A DNA stretch of 64,000 nt from assembly GCA_023091735.1 (NCBI GenBank), contig JALKBU010000011.1, forward strand, positions 1 through 64,000, given 5' to 3'. Of the stretch, positions 9,525 to 20,250 are shown piece after piece. Under the pieces are notes generated by a model, which saw only the letters and a program-made list of their open reading frames with translations, was not told where the DNA came from and made no database searches. The translations under genes and the position numbers were made by a program. Position 1 is the stretch's first letter. Each line of letters starts with the position of its first letter. The stretch comes from Trichomonas tenax. Its lineage: Eukaryota > Parabasalia > Trichomonadida > Trichomonadidae.

Positions 9525-12500
9525 ATGAAGACTTCTGGGAGGAACAAACTTCAGCTTCCTCGTTTAATGAAGCCCATGAAGACAGATGTTCCGTTCGAAA
9601 AGTACCAACACTTCGTTGTGGCACCAGCCAAGCCTCCGGAAATCATAATTCCACTGAAAAATACGCCAAGTGATAATAATTCTGCAAAAGAGAAAGAAAT
9701 TGTTGAATCTAAATCACCTGAAGGCCCAAGTGCGACACAATCTACTGTATACAAAGACGAAAAAACACCAATCCATAATTCAATGACTCCATTTCAAGTA
9801 TCTATGTCAAAAGAACAGTTGGATTTGTATATCTTGGAGGCATCAAATACATCAGTGTACGAAGCAACCGAAAAATTCATGAATCAACATTTTGGAGGAG
9901 AAACAACAATTTATTGGGAAAATGTTCAAGAATTAAACCTCCTTTACTCACCAACATATCAAGTTGTTGTTCCAAGGACAGAATCTATTGCAAGTTCTGC
10001 ATTTTTCACGAAATCGATTATAAGAACAAATTCACCACATAATCATCCAGCATTTAGCAAGAGAGTCGATATCAAGTTTGCGCCAGACGATTGTCCAATG
10101 ATGGCCTTTCCTTTATGGGATTATCGCGGTGCTCTTGTCGCTGTTATTCAAATCGTGCGATCTATTGTTGCACCTGAATTCACTTCGGATGAAGAGTTGT
10201 TTATCAATCAATTTGCTATTAAATTTCGTACATTCTCTAAATTTATATTAACTCCGCCTTTGCATGAGCAAATGCTTCTTGATTTGGTTCAATTAAAACC
10301 ATTCAATCAGTTGCTCAAAGATACTGTGCATTTGTTCAAAGATTACTTTGAATGCAGAACAGCTGAAATTTGGAAATACGATTCAACAAATAACACAATT
10401 GTGTTGTGCGGCAGTGATAACTCGATGCCAGTGAGCGAGTCTGGTATTGTAGGATCAATGGTAACATCACAATTGCCATTAAACTGCGGAACATCAAAAC
10501 AACATCCTTCTTATAACGAAAAAGTCGATGGACCAGTTGATGAGCCTTTGTTGGTCAATCCTGTGAGAACTCCAGGAAGTCCGATTGTTCTTTTATATGT
10601 ATTACGAGGTCCAAGAACACAGACAGTATTTAAATCAAGTGATGTTACTGTTTTCCAGAAATTAACAGTTTTCTCGTCATTCTCGATCTCGAATGCCGAC
10701 AGATTCACAAACATGAGCGAAGAACTCATCCAGTCAAGCGACAGAAGCCAAGGACTGTCAGCTCTTCTCGAAGTTGCCGAAGTTCTCAGCAGACAACTCG
10801 ACATCGGCAAACTGACTGAAGCGATTATGGAAAAAGGCAGAAGCTTAACAAAGAGTGATAGATGTTCACTTTTCCTGGTCAACGAGAAACGCGATCATCT
10901 GATAACATCTTTCCAACATGGACTTGCAAGTGCAATTGTCATTCCAATCGATAAAGGCATTGCTGGAAGAACAGTACGCGAGAAAAAAGTTGCTTTCATT
11001 GATGATGCTTATGCCGATCCCGATTTTGATTCTTCAACAGATCTTGAGACTGGATATCGCACAAAGAATATTCTCAGTGTTCCAATCATTAACAACAGAA
11101 GTGAAATTATTGGTGTCACAGAAATGGTCAACAAAATAAATGGAAAGTTCACTCAATGTGATGCTCATATGATCCAAATCTTTAATGTTTTCTGCGGTAT
11201 TTCACTCGAGAACGCCCGCTTATACCAGGATTCAGTCGAAATGTCCAGGCAACTTCATTCATTCTTTGATGTTTCATTCTCTCTTTCTGGATCTAAATCT
11301 ATCCAAAGAATTCTCGATGATATCATCAAGAATGCAAGAAACACAATCGGCGCTGAATGCGCTTCACTTTTGATTGTCGATGAGCCGCTAAACTGCTTAA
11401 CGAGCTTTCTTGTTGACGGAGGAAAGATCCCCGCTCAGTTGCCATTAACAACAGGTCTTGCTGCTGCATCCGTCAAATCACGAGAAATCATCATATGCAA
11501 TAATTGTTATGATGATCCAAGATTTAACAGGACTATTGATATTGAGAATGAATTCAAGACAGAAAGACTCCTTGTCGCTCCTATAATATCCCAGTCTGGA
11601 ACAGTTCTTGGTGTTGTTGAAATGGTCAACAAACAGAAAGGAGATTTCGATGAGGATGATGAAAAACTTCTCAAGTCATTTGCTGCTTTTGCTGCTGTTT
11701 CTCTTGAAAACCAGCGTCTTAAATCTATCGCAGATCTTGGATCCAGTGAAGCCGAACTTCCTAAATTCATGTCTGAGACTGAAAGAACAGCATCGACGAT
11801 CCCAACAAAACTTTTGTTGTCTGAAGATCAAAAGAAGATGGTATCAAGTCTCAACTTCTTCTCGGTAGATTATAGAGGTGTTGGACACATCAAAATTCTC
11901 TTCTATTTATTCAACAAGTTCAATCTTTTGCAAAACTTCAAGATATCAAACGAAGTGTTCTTCAGGTTTATCTATGCTATTCGCGAAAAGTATCACGAGG
12001 TTCCTTATCACAACTGGATGCACTGCGTTGATGTTTGTCAGTATTTGGCATATGAGATTTCAACAGCAGAGTTAGACAAAGTTTACACGCCATTGGAACT
12101 TCTCGCGCTATTTGTCTCAGCTGTTTGCCATGACGCTGGCCACGATGGATTCAACAACATATACAATGTCAAGGCAGAAACTCCACTTGGCATTTTGTTT
12201 AAGGACCAGTCTGTCATGGAAACGCATCATTGCACCGTTGCAATTTCATTGCTTACCAGAGAAGAGTATAATTTATTCCATGCAATTGATTTGGATCAGC
12301 AAAAAGTCCTTTGGACCATAATAATCCAATTGATTCTCGCTACAGATATGGCTAACCACTTCAAGCTCGTCAAAGATACAGCTGAGATGGTTGACAAGGC
12401 AGAATTTGATATTAATAAACCGGAACATAAACTCCTGTCAATGAAACTTCTTCTCAAAGTTGGCGATATTTCAAATGTTTCAAGGCCATTCCAGATTGCT

Positions 12501-12764
12501 GATAAATGGTGCGATATTCTTTGCGAAGAGTTCTTTAGGCAAGGTGACAATGAAAAATCACTTGGAATAGGCTTAACTTCACCTTTAAACGATAGAATGA
12601 ACTCAGACAAACCAAAATCTCAAATTGGTTTCTATAACTTCGTCTGTCTTCCGCTATTTCAAGTCGTTGCGAAGCTGTTTCCTCCACTTGAAGTTAATCA
12701 CCAATCCGTCAAGAACAACCTTGAAGTTTGGAAAGAACTTGCAGCACAATCTGCACCAAAATAA
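9525..12764 (+). CDS. Tandem-GAF 3',5'-cyclic-nucleotide phosphodiesterase
   Basis: A 1079-residue class I PDE that should hydrolyse cAMP and/or cGMP. After a disordered N-terminus (about 1-90) come GAF-type modules. Two N-terminal ones (about 95-240 and 260-395) are divergent. Two are clear (about 415-570 and 590-735), each with a G(I/L)AA/GR or NK-type ending (TEMVNKINGKF, VEMVNKQKGDF). The HD-type catalytic domain spans about 770-1075. Metal ligands are visible in HNWMHCVD (829-836) and HDAGHDGFNN (869-878), the second Asp in KVGDISNVSRP, and the nucleotide-binding Gln in SQIGFYNF. GAF domains in this family bind cyclic nucleotides and switch activity. No membrane segment is seen, so the enzyme is likely cytosolic. 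The stop is followed directly by AAAA, giving a TAAAA signal. Confidence 0.93.
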   Translation: MKTSGRNKLQLPRLMKPMKTDVPFEKYQHFVVAPAKPPEIIIPLKNTPSDNNSAKEKEIVESKSPEGPSATQSTVYKDEKTPIHNSMTPFQVSMSKEQLDLYILEASNTSVYEATEKFMNQHFGGETTIYWENVQELNLLYSPTYQVVVPRTESIASSAFFTKSIIRTNSPHNHPAFSKRVDIKFAPDDCPMMAFPLWDYRGALVAVIQIVRSIVAPEFTSDEELFINQFAIKFRTFSKFILTPPLHEQMLLDLVQLKPFNQLLKDTVHLFKDYFECRTAEIWKYDSTNNTIVLCGSDNSMPVSESGIVGSMVTSQLPLNCGTSKQHPSYNEKVDGPVDEPLLVNPVRTPGSPIVLLYVLRGPRTQTVFKSSDVTVFQKLTVFSSFSISNADRFTNMSEELIQSSDRSQGLSALLEVAEVLSRQLDIGKLTEAIMEKGRSLTKSDRCSLFLVNEKRDHLITSFQHGLASAIVIPIDKGIAGRTVREKKVAFIDDAYADPDFDSSTDLETGYRTKNILSVPIINNRSEIIGVTEMVNKINGKFTQCDAHMIQIFNVFCGISLENARLYQDSVEMSRQLHSFFDVSFSLSGSKSIQRILDDIIKNARNTIGAECASLLIVDEPLNCLTSFLVDGGKIPAQLPLTTGLAAASVKSREIIICNNCYDDPRFNRTIDIENEFKTERLLVAPIISQSGTVLGVVEMVNKQKGDFDEDDEKLLKSFAAFAAVSLENQRLKSIADLGSSEAELPKFMSETERTASTIPTKLLLSEDQKKMVSSLNFFSVDYRGVGHIKILFYLFNKFNLLQNFKISNEVFFRFIYAIREKYHEVPYHNWMHCVDVCQYLAYEISTAELDKVYTPLELLALFVSAVCHDAGHDGFNNIYNVKAETPLGILFKDQSVMETHHCTVAISLLTREEYNLFHAIDLDQQKVLWTIIIQLILATDMANHFKLVKDTAEMVDKAEFDINKPEHKLLSMKLLLKVGDISNVSRPFQIADKWCDILCEEFFRQGDNEKSLGIGLTSPLNDRMNSDKPKSQIGFYNFVCLPLFQVVAKLFPPLEVNHQSVKNNLEVWKELAAQSAPK

Positions 12765-12782
12765 AAAACTGTTTTGTATCTT

Positions 12783-13109
12783 TCATGAATTAATAATGTT
12801 TATTTTAATTGATTGAGGATTATCTGTTTGAGGTTGATTATTCCTAATGATCATTTCATTAGTTTCTGTCACTGGATCGTTAATGACATCTTCTTAATAA
12901 ATAAAATGGCAACAGTAACAATAATGCCAATTACTGAGGTCGAATTAGATTTATTATCGGTTTCTGAAGTGTATTTTGAATAAGGCTCAAAATTCATCCA
13001 CATGGTAAACCTTACTATCAGTACTTGCTGAATGAACATTAGGTGAGATGCTTTCTATATCAAATTGAAGATTGCTGTCTTCTTCTTTAGTGAGAAACTG
13101 AAGAAACAT
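12783..13109 (-). pseudogene. Decayed single-pass membrane protein fragment
   Basis: On the minus strand, three short frames in succession look like one small membrane-protein end. From ATG at 13107-13109 comes a polar segment (FLQFLTKEEDSNLQFDIES). After a stop and frame change comes TSVIGIIVTVAILFI, a likely transmembrane helix preceded by Ser/Thr/Asn. After another frame change comes an acidic polar tail ending at TGA (12783-12785). The arrangement resembles the C-terminal ends of trichomonad surface proteins. It is convergent with the phosphodiesterase gene, 18 bases from its stop. The reading rests on amino-acid character, not on a known homologue. Confidence 0.4.
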
Positions 13110-15452
13110 AGTTTTAGCATAATAATATTTCGGGGAATAAATATTCTCATCTAATATATGAGAATAACAAATTTGTTTTCCTCCATAATAGGATTTTAAC
13201 TTAAATATTTAAGTTAACTTAAATACCATATAATCGTTGTATTGGAAGAAAAGGCAATGTGTTTTATCCATCTGCAAGATAAGATTCAAATCGAAAACAA
13301 AAATAATATAATTCTATCCTAGATGTGTAATTGTTGGTCACTTGTAATGTTAATGAATTTTTGTATACAGGCTTTAACTCGGAACCGCCTTCGGTGAAGT
13401 ACACTGCATTTGGGAAATACAAAATGTTTGAGAAAAGGAATCGACATCAAACTGAACAGTTTGCTTTTAATTCTACATATTTAAGCTTATCAACAGAACT
13501 GTATCCTATAAAGATGCTGATCAAGGTAAGAATCATTATATAACAATGTCAATAATAATAGTCGTACATGTGACAAATGACAATAGTCATAGAAGTTAAA
13601 GTTCACATGACAAAATATTGGAGAAGAAGCAATAGTAAAAAAAGAATCAGCACAATATTCAATGCCTTACATTTAAATTCTGGACCTCAAAATGCGTTTT
13701 AAATGAAATTGGTGATATCTTGAAAAATCAAATATAAACAATCCTCGGCCATTTGTGTTTTAGGGTGCTGTGGTTGTATAATTAAAAAGTTGATGCATTT
13801 CAATTGTATCATATTCCAATATTAGATGAACCTTCATTTCTATCTATGAAGATTACTTGAAGACAGGCGCCCAAATAGCCATATATTTGAAGATCAATTA
13901 CGTTGATATTTAAATATTTAAAATATCTTGAAATCTTTGGACAACAGACTTGGAAATTAATGTATTAGTATTTGCAAGTGCATTCAAGTTGTCAATTATG
14001 TATCAATGCATATTTAATATGCAATAACAAATATCTTCGAATAAGCTTGCGGTATGCGATTAAATTCATTGCCACAATATAGGCGTTCCATGTTTGTGCT
14101 AATGGCCCTTCATTTTTTGAATGATAAAATGTTTTGGATAAGTTTAACTGTGATGAAGGTCTTCACACCGAAAAATGCCATAAGCAGTGAATTGAAAACC
14201 GGATATAAGTCCCAAAGGCCGATTATCACTAATTATGGTTCAATTAGTAAAAAAGGTCCATTGGCAGAATGTACGTTATAAAAAAGCTCACTTTTTTGGC
14301 CTCAGGCGAAGTTTAGTTTTGCTTCCTTGGTGAGAATTCAAAACTAGGCTTTGAAATAACGCCTAATCAAAAATACAACTCAGGGAATTTATTATAGCAC
14401 CATTTTATATGCTCTGGACTAAAATCATTGCCAAGATATTGCGATTTTTTAAAAATTGTCGATTCCCGGCTTTCATGTTATAAGGAACCTTCTACAACAA
14501 CGAGCAATATTAGAATCCGTCTTGAAACATATATGTTAAAATTCGAAATTTTTATCTTCAAATTATCCCTGGTTTTTGGCTTTATATTCTACATGCAGTT
14601 ATTGTTACCGTTCTAATGATCACTAACAAATTTGCTAAGGGCCGCTACAGAGGGTTTTTGAGAACCGATTATTAATTGCATATTTTACGATGATTTATGT
14701 ACATTTATATAAGTATATGTCATGCGAGCTTGTATTTTGGTCAAATTACACATATAAATGTATCAATTTCTTATGTTAAAATTTCAATCATATTACATTT
14801 TTGAAAATTTTATTCTCTTTCTTTGGTTAAATACTTCTGCCTCTACATCTATATATAGATCTAGCTTATCAGCTCATTTTATGAATGTGATATTTTCTCT
14901 CATATAGAGAAGATGTTATATTTAAACATTGCATCTGCTTTTAATGAATAAAATCTGGATCAGTTTATTTTTATATGAATGAAATTCATTCATTGTTAAT
15001 TATTTTTTTTTTTTTTTTTTTTTTTTTGAAAATTGAAAAATCACAATTTACTGTTAAATAGTAAAATTATATTCAGCATCTATTGTATATTAAAATCCAC
15101 TATTTCTTTTTTGCTTAAATCTGTTTTTGAGTGCAAAATTAGCATAATTATATGGACTTTTTATTAATGAATAACTCTGTGAATCTCTGTATGCTTTCGG
15201 CAATATCATAATATATACATCCGAATGGACTAAACAGGATTTAAAAAAAACATGCAAAAAAGATTCAAGGTACCTTTGTAAAAAAAGTCAAAAATTTAAG
15301 AATTTTGTTGTATTTTTAGATTTTTCTTTTCGAAAAATCTGACGATCTCGCACAAAAAATATAAAACTGCGAATACTGCATATTACCATTGTACGTCAGA
15401 AATACAGAGTATTTGTGAAAGAGAAGTGAGTGTCAACTTTCTTTATATCACA
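13110..15452. other. Long AT-rich gene-poor region
   Basis: More than 2 kb without a gene I can support. Short ORFs at 13331-13543 and 14054-14281 have no family features. A 25-base poly-T tract lies at 15003-15027 and a small palindrome (ATCTATATATAGAT) at about 14848-14861. Initiator-like TCACAATG leads into the broken gene at 15453. Confidence 0.4.
15003..15027. repeat. Poly-T tract, 25 bases
   Basis: An uninterrupted run of T. It may be a retroposition tail in reverse, a nucleosome-excluding tract or a simple slippage product; nothing beside it decides. Confidence 0.9.
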
Positions 15453-16234
15453 ATGTGCTTCAACAAATGGTAGTCGCTCGCTTTCACAGCGTTCAGCAGC
15501 GGCATCGCGGCCTGAGTCTTCACAGGAAAGGGATTCTGGTCAAAAATCCAGAAATGGCAGCGTAGACGCATCGCATCATTCTTTATTTATTTCGCGTCAA
15601 TGGAAATACTGCAGTTCTTCCAGTACCTTGTTATCAATAACTGCACATCGAAGATGAACATATTCTTAACTATTCTTGGTTTCGTTCACATCTGCTTCCA
15701 GCCATTAGTTACAAATATCGCCTTCTCTGCCATCGATCCAAAGAACCTCGACCAGCATCGTGAGGAGACATGGTGGTTTGTATCAAGTTCTGCGCTGTTA
15801 CAGGTTTCTTCATGTCAATCAGAATTGTTGTTCCATTGTTGTCCGATAATTACGATACATTCTTGCTCTTCGACAAGTGTGGATTCGAGTCCGAAGCTGT
15901 TTGCGCTGAGAGGTCTTGCACTACTATGGGCGCATATCACTTGAGATGGGCTTGGAAGCTTTTGAGACCATCATACACATTCCCGAACGTTGCTATGCAC
16001 TTCTTCATAATGTTCTTCCCAGCTTTGTTGCTCGGAATGTGGCTTCAGTCAATCGTCCTCTTCATGTCTGGTCCAGTTCTTGCAACATGCTTCTCTGGAA
16101 AGGCTGACGATGGTGAGAGAGCTGCCATCTGGTGCTTCTTCTCCATTGCTGAAGCTTCGATCACTGGCATCACATCATATCTCGCTTGCAGAAGACAGCT
16201 CAATAATAGAGAGATGATGCCACTCAATCCATAA
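15453..16234 (+). pseudogene. DUF5765-like multipass membrane protein, recently broken
   Basis: ATG at 15453 opens a frame beginning MCFNKW, the hallmark start of a membrane-protein family (DUF5765, assigned from memory) found in trichomonads and some algae and viruses. TAG at 15471-15473 and TGA at 15513-15515 interrupt it. The frame then runs on through IYFASMEILQFFQYLVINN and continues to about 15770. There a one-base change moves it to the frame that ends at 16234. Later parts are clearly conserved (SIRIVVPLLSD, hydrophobic MHFFIMFFPALLLGMWLQS, a Cys-rich loop). Codon use is still GC-rich like active genes, so the gene died recently. Family function is unknown. A sequencing error could explain one lesion but not all three. 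Confidence 0.65.
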
Positions 16235-16805
16235 ATATATTTATATAGGTTAGAATTTGATCATTAAGAATAAAATAATTAAAATTATATTATTTTAGCA
16301 ACTCTAATACAATCGTCTATATTTCTATTGAGCTCAATGTACTGATTATATATTTGTTTGCTTTTGATTTCAGACAAAATCAAATTTAGAGATCAAGCAT
16401 CAAAACATTGAGGAATGAAAGCCCCTTTGTCTGCTGTAATATTTTAGGCAGAACTGTGAAATATATTGAATGAAAATTTGAAATTGTGAATATTGTTTAA
16501 TGATTTTTGGCATATAGATAATGCTCTGATATGATTTCAAATACATAATGTTATGATATCATAATATGATGAAGATAAAAATTTCAAATTCGATATTTAA
16601 TATAATAACAATAATATATGTAGTGTTCGTGTTGCTTTGTGAATTACATCAATAATTTGCAATAGTTAGCGGCTGAATGCTTAAGAAAAATTAAGAAGAT
16701 TTGAAAAACATGGTATTGTTCAAAAGTGTAACTGCGAAACGTCATCTTTGATACGGGCTAATCCGTGTTATAAATATTAGGCCTGGAAAAAGAATTAATT
16801 AAATT
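16235..16805. other. AT-rich spacer, nothing recognised
   Basis: Intergenic sequence between the broken membrane-protein gene and the convergent small basic-protein gene. No coding or RNA signal is visible. Confidence 0.4.
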
Positions 16806-17234
16806 TCATCCCCAATAATAAAGTCTGTAAGTAGGGCGAGTTGAAGGAGGTTGTTCAGGAGGAAGATTCCTTCGGTCTATTTTGAACTTTGTCTTCTTTT
16901 TAGTTCTATCTTGTTCTTGGTCTGCTTGTATTGCTTCAGCATGTCGCTCCTGTATAACTTGCTCAAGTACATGAAGATCGACGAACTTTTTCATTTCTTT
17001 TTTAGGCTTTTCTATTTTCTTTGGGGATACTGCCAATGCCGACCTAGAAGTTATCGGATGAGGTCTACTTGTTCGCGATATCCTCGATGATGTGAGTTTT
17101 CGTGGTATTTCTTCTTCTTTTTCTAACGAATTTAAATCTAATTTTACAAAATTCCTTACTGAGGTAGCGTAATGCTTCGATTGTCCTATGTCACGCTTCT
17201 TGGATAAGAAGTTGACAACCACAAGATCATCCAT
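16806..17234 (-). CDS. Small basic protein of unknown function
   Basis: A 142-residue ORF starting at ATG (17232-17234). The product is rich in Lys, Arg, Ser and Glu and largely without hydrophobic core, apart from a helical middle segment (EMKKFVDLHVLEQVIQERHAEA). It ends with the aromatic TYRLYYWG. No domain is recognised; it is probably disordered or an adaptor. Size, absence of stops and a proper ATG support a real gene, but a chance ORF cannot be fully excluded. Confidence 0.5.
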   Translation of the reverse strand: MDDLVVVNFLSKKRDIGQSKHYATSVRNFVKLDLNSLEKEEEIPRKLTSSRISRTSRPHPITSRSALAVSPKKIEKPKKEMKKFVDLHVLEQVIQERHAEAIQADQEQDRTKKKTKFKIDRRNLPPEQPPSTRPTYRLYYWG

Positions 17235-17769
17235 CCTGTTTTCTTCGAAATCTTATTAAATAAACGTACATTTTCTGTATCGGTCAAATCTTTATATGTT
17301 TATATAAACCATTTGATGTGCTGTAAATTTTCTTAACAAAAAATGTCTGAAATTGATTGGATCCATACGAAATCAAAAATCACAATGTTACAATTATCAT
17401 TTGGATACTAACACTTAAAAAATCAATTGCTCATATGAGTCTCTAGATTCACTCGAATTTTGAGCTCTTTTTTTAAAAAAAAACACAAAATGCAATATGC
17501 AATGAGATTATGTATTGTGATTAGATCAATATGTTAAAAAGTTGCTGTAGTCAATAATGTCAATGTGTTTACAGAACAATATCTAAATTTTAAATAACAT
17601 ATTTCATCAATTAATTTTCCAACGATGATAAGTTTGTTTGAGGTTTAAATTATGTAAACAAATGAAACGCAAGTTTGATTTATGCAGTAATTACTCCAAA
17701 TATAACAAATCATTGTGATCGAATGCAATTTTAAAAAACACAACATTTAATTCAAACAAAACACAATAA
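17235..17769. other. AT-rich spacer, nothing recognised
   Basis: Lies between the start of the small basic-protein gene and the end of the RasGEF gene, both on the minus strand. It must hold the promoter of the former; no defined element could be picked out. Confidence 0.4.
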
Positions 17770-19461
17770 TCACTTCCAATTCGAGAGCATTTTGATGTTC
17801 TCTTCAAATGATCTCTTCGGAGAACGAAGGAGGTTCTTCTGCATTTGTGGAACAGGCCAGAAGTTGTAAGATATATTCTGATGATTGTAAATTGTGTGAA
17901 TCTTCTCAGCAATCTGTTTATGCTTAGAGAAGTTGATCTTTCCATTAATAATGTTTGCCTTTGTTCTATCGTTGTTTTGATAAATCAGCTCCACGCGCAT
18001 GTTAGGAATTGCAGCTTTCTTTGAACTAAGTGCTCCTTCCATCACATTTCTATAATCAGTGATGTCTGGATATGTTCCTCCAATCATCTTCCAGTACTGG
18101 CTGAGATTGGTGAAGTGCGTATGCGGAGGCAGTATTTTATATTCTTGAAGATATCTCAGTACTTGAAGAATGCAGCGCAGTCCTTCAAAATTACATAAAT
18201 TATATAGATGGGATATAACATCAGTGATAAATATTGCTGTAGTTAATCTATCATCGGAGTCTGCCAATTGTTCGAGGAAAAACAAAGACATAGTTTCTCC
18301 TATCTCCATCAATGTATTGATTTGTGGAGATTTGATCGAAATTGTGCTGTCATTAAGTGCATAGTATAACTCTTCGATTGGTATTTTCCTGAATTCTGAA
18401 AAGAATATCAGCGTTATCTGCCTTGCGAGTTCCTCTGCATCAAATTTATCGATCCTAGTGTTAGGATTTAATACGATATTTGCATCGGTAATTAATGGAT
18501 AATTTGTGGGCTCCTCTTTTAGTGGACGATATTTTCCTGGTGAAATTTCTTTCAACAGGAACTCAATGTTATTGAATTCGTGCTGAAGTTCTGTATTTCT
18601 CAATTTCTTTGTTGTTATAAAATCTGAAATATCTTTGAGTGCTCTATTCTCTATATATGTACCAAAGTATCGAATCCATCCGGCTAGCATAGCAACTGTT
18701 GAGAATTTCAATGCAGAAGCATGTGTTGAAAAAAATGTTTTTCCTTCTTCCGTCAATCCTGAAAATTGCTCGCAATCATAGATAGCAAAAAGATGCTTGA
18801 GGAAATGTTGTGAAGGAACATGAATCAAAATGATAATGAACAAAATCTCTTTTTCATATTCATTCAAATCTGTAAAAATCAAACGAGCAATCAGCTGTGA
18901 TAATGTTGGTTCTGGAATGTCAATATAGCTTGATTTCTCTTTCAAATTGACTAATTCGTGTAATGTGTTTTCTGGTAAGTCATATAAAGTTTTCTGACAA
19001 ATCTTTTCGGTAGTTGCTTGAACATAGTGAACATTTGCTTCCGGCTGTATTTCCCACTCATTTTCTCCCTCCAAAACTCCGAGAGACGTAAGAATTCGCA
19101 AAGATGTTCTTTCAAAAGACTGATTGTCGTTGATTTGGAAGTCTAAACCTGATTCTATTTGGAGAGTCTCGGCTGTTTGTATCATTCCGATTGCATTGAG
19201 GTTTTGATAAATCAGTTCTAAACTTGTAAATTTATTAAAATGTGAATCGCAGACTGTTTTTTCGGCAAACTTGTTGCACGCGAAGGAAAATCCTCCTGTT
19301 TGCGAAAGCATCCTCTCACGTAGTGATAAAATCGAACTATCTTTTGCAAGAATTGATGGCAACCACTTTGCCCTTTCTTCGTCGAGCTCTGCATCATTGA
19401 ATGAAAGTCTGTCATGTCCGTGAGTCGAAGTTTCATCTATAATTTCGGAAGTTTCCTCCAT
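17770..19461 (-). CDS. RasGEF (CDC25-type) domain protein
   Basis: The 563-residue protein should promote GDP release from a Ras-family GTPase. I place the start at the ATG 19459-19461; one extra upstream codon (TTG) is not a start. A LisH-like helix pair sits near residues 75-105 (LELIYQNLNAIGMIQTAETL). A helical middle (about 150-310) matches a RasGEF N-terminal module in position. The CDC25 catalytic domain occupies about 330-555, with FDAEELARQITLIFFSEFRKI, then AIFITDVISHLYNLCNFEGL, and a degenerate IPNMRVELI where the canonical PFLGxYL lies. The final residues are basic. The start is 104 bases from a 685-bp repeat on the other side. Upstream copies of TGTCATGTAAA lie at 19501 and 19535. 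Confidence 0.85.
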   Translation of the reverse strand: MEETSEIIDETSTHGHDRLSFNDAELDEERAKWLPSILAKDSSILSLRERMLSQTGGFSFACNKFAEKTVCDSHFNKFTSLELIYQNLNAIGMIQTAETLQIESGLDFQINDNQSFERTSLRILTSLGVLEGENEWEIQPEANVHYVQATTEKICQKTLYDLPENTLHELVNLKEKSSYIDIPEPTLSQLIARLIFTDLNEYEKEILFIIILIHVPSQHFLKHLFAIYDCEQFSGLTEEGKTFFSTHASALKFSTVAMLAGWIRYFGTYIENRALKDISDFITTKKLRNTELQHEFNNIEFLLKEISPGKYRPLKEEPTNYPLITDANIVLNPNTRIDKFDAEELARQITLIFFSEFRKIPIEELYYALNDSTISIKSPQINTLMEIGETMSLFFLEQLADSDDRLTTAIFITDVISHLYNLCNFEGLRCILQVLRYLQEYKILPPHTHFTNLSQYWKMIGGTYPDITDYRNVMEGALSSKKAAIPNMRVELIYQNNDRTKANIINGKINFSKHKQIAEKIHTIYNHQNISYNFWPVPQMQKNLLRSPKRSFEENIKMLSNWK

Positions 19462-19564
19462 CAATTATACTTATTCAGGAATTGTCAAAAGATCGACATC
19501 TGTCATGTAAAAAAAGGCTTTGCCTTATGAAAAATGTCATGTAAATACTTGCATAGTTAGTGAA

Positions 19565-20250
19565 ATTTTACGTGTCAAATAATTATTATGCATTAATTTT
19601 CGTTTTTCTGGTCACTGTTGATGCCAAATATACCATTGTTGTGCATGGTCAGACTTCTACAATGGAACTGAACTAGATAATACTATCACAGACGGCTCTA
19701 ATCCCGTATCTAAGGGTGAATATGAAAAATATTACTTGAAACTCTGTCTTTTTGCTGGTGAAACTAGTAGTGCAGTAAATTTTGCATCATCAACACAGAA
19801 CACTAAACTCCTTGTTGAAGATTCTGCTTTTTCTAAGTGTTCCTCGACCACTGCGAGTTCGATCCTTTATAGGTCACAAGGACAGTTTTGTCAGCAGAGG
19901 GTTTGTAGTTATCGATCAAAAACGTCAGGTGATAGGATCTTTTGCAAGATAACATCATCTAACATGATCAATATCATCGATTCATCTGTTTCAGTTTCTG
20001 GTGATGGAACAAACACTGGCAGCGAAATGTTTATTGTTTAGGAAGTGTCAATATCTCATCTATCAATATTTCTAATGCTAAGACAAAAGGACGCTGCATC
20101 TTTGAGTTTAATCCTATTTCTGAAAAATCGAGAATATTTTTATTCAACTTTCTCAAACAATTCACAGAATATCAATCCATATTATGTATCTTATATGAAT
20201 GGAACTTCTGGTGTTCAATTTTTTATGCAATACTGCAACTATCTAGATAA
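19565..20250 (+). pseudogene. Decayed surface-type protein gene, repeat copy A
   Basis: This 686-bp block is nearly identical to 34958-35641. It encodes pieces of one protein in shifting frames: a hydrophobic signal-like start (LIFVFLVTVDA), then AWSDFYNGTELDNTITDGS, then LLVEDSAFSKC, then NISSINISNAKTKG. A third, more divergent relative lies at 58871-59890 on the minus strand and aligns through all these blocks. Short beta-strand and Asn-rich turns suggest a right-handed beta-helix surface protein, an inference from composition. Frame breaks near the signal region and at about 20040 are shared with copy B. An extra T at about 20138-20142 is specific to this copy. After 20250 the two copies diverge completely, so this copy is 3' truncated. 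Confidence 0.7.

Noticed and set aside
13331..13543. 70-codon ORF in a long gap
   Set aside because: Some segments look protein-like but there is no ATG-proximal initiator, and no domain.
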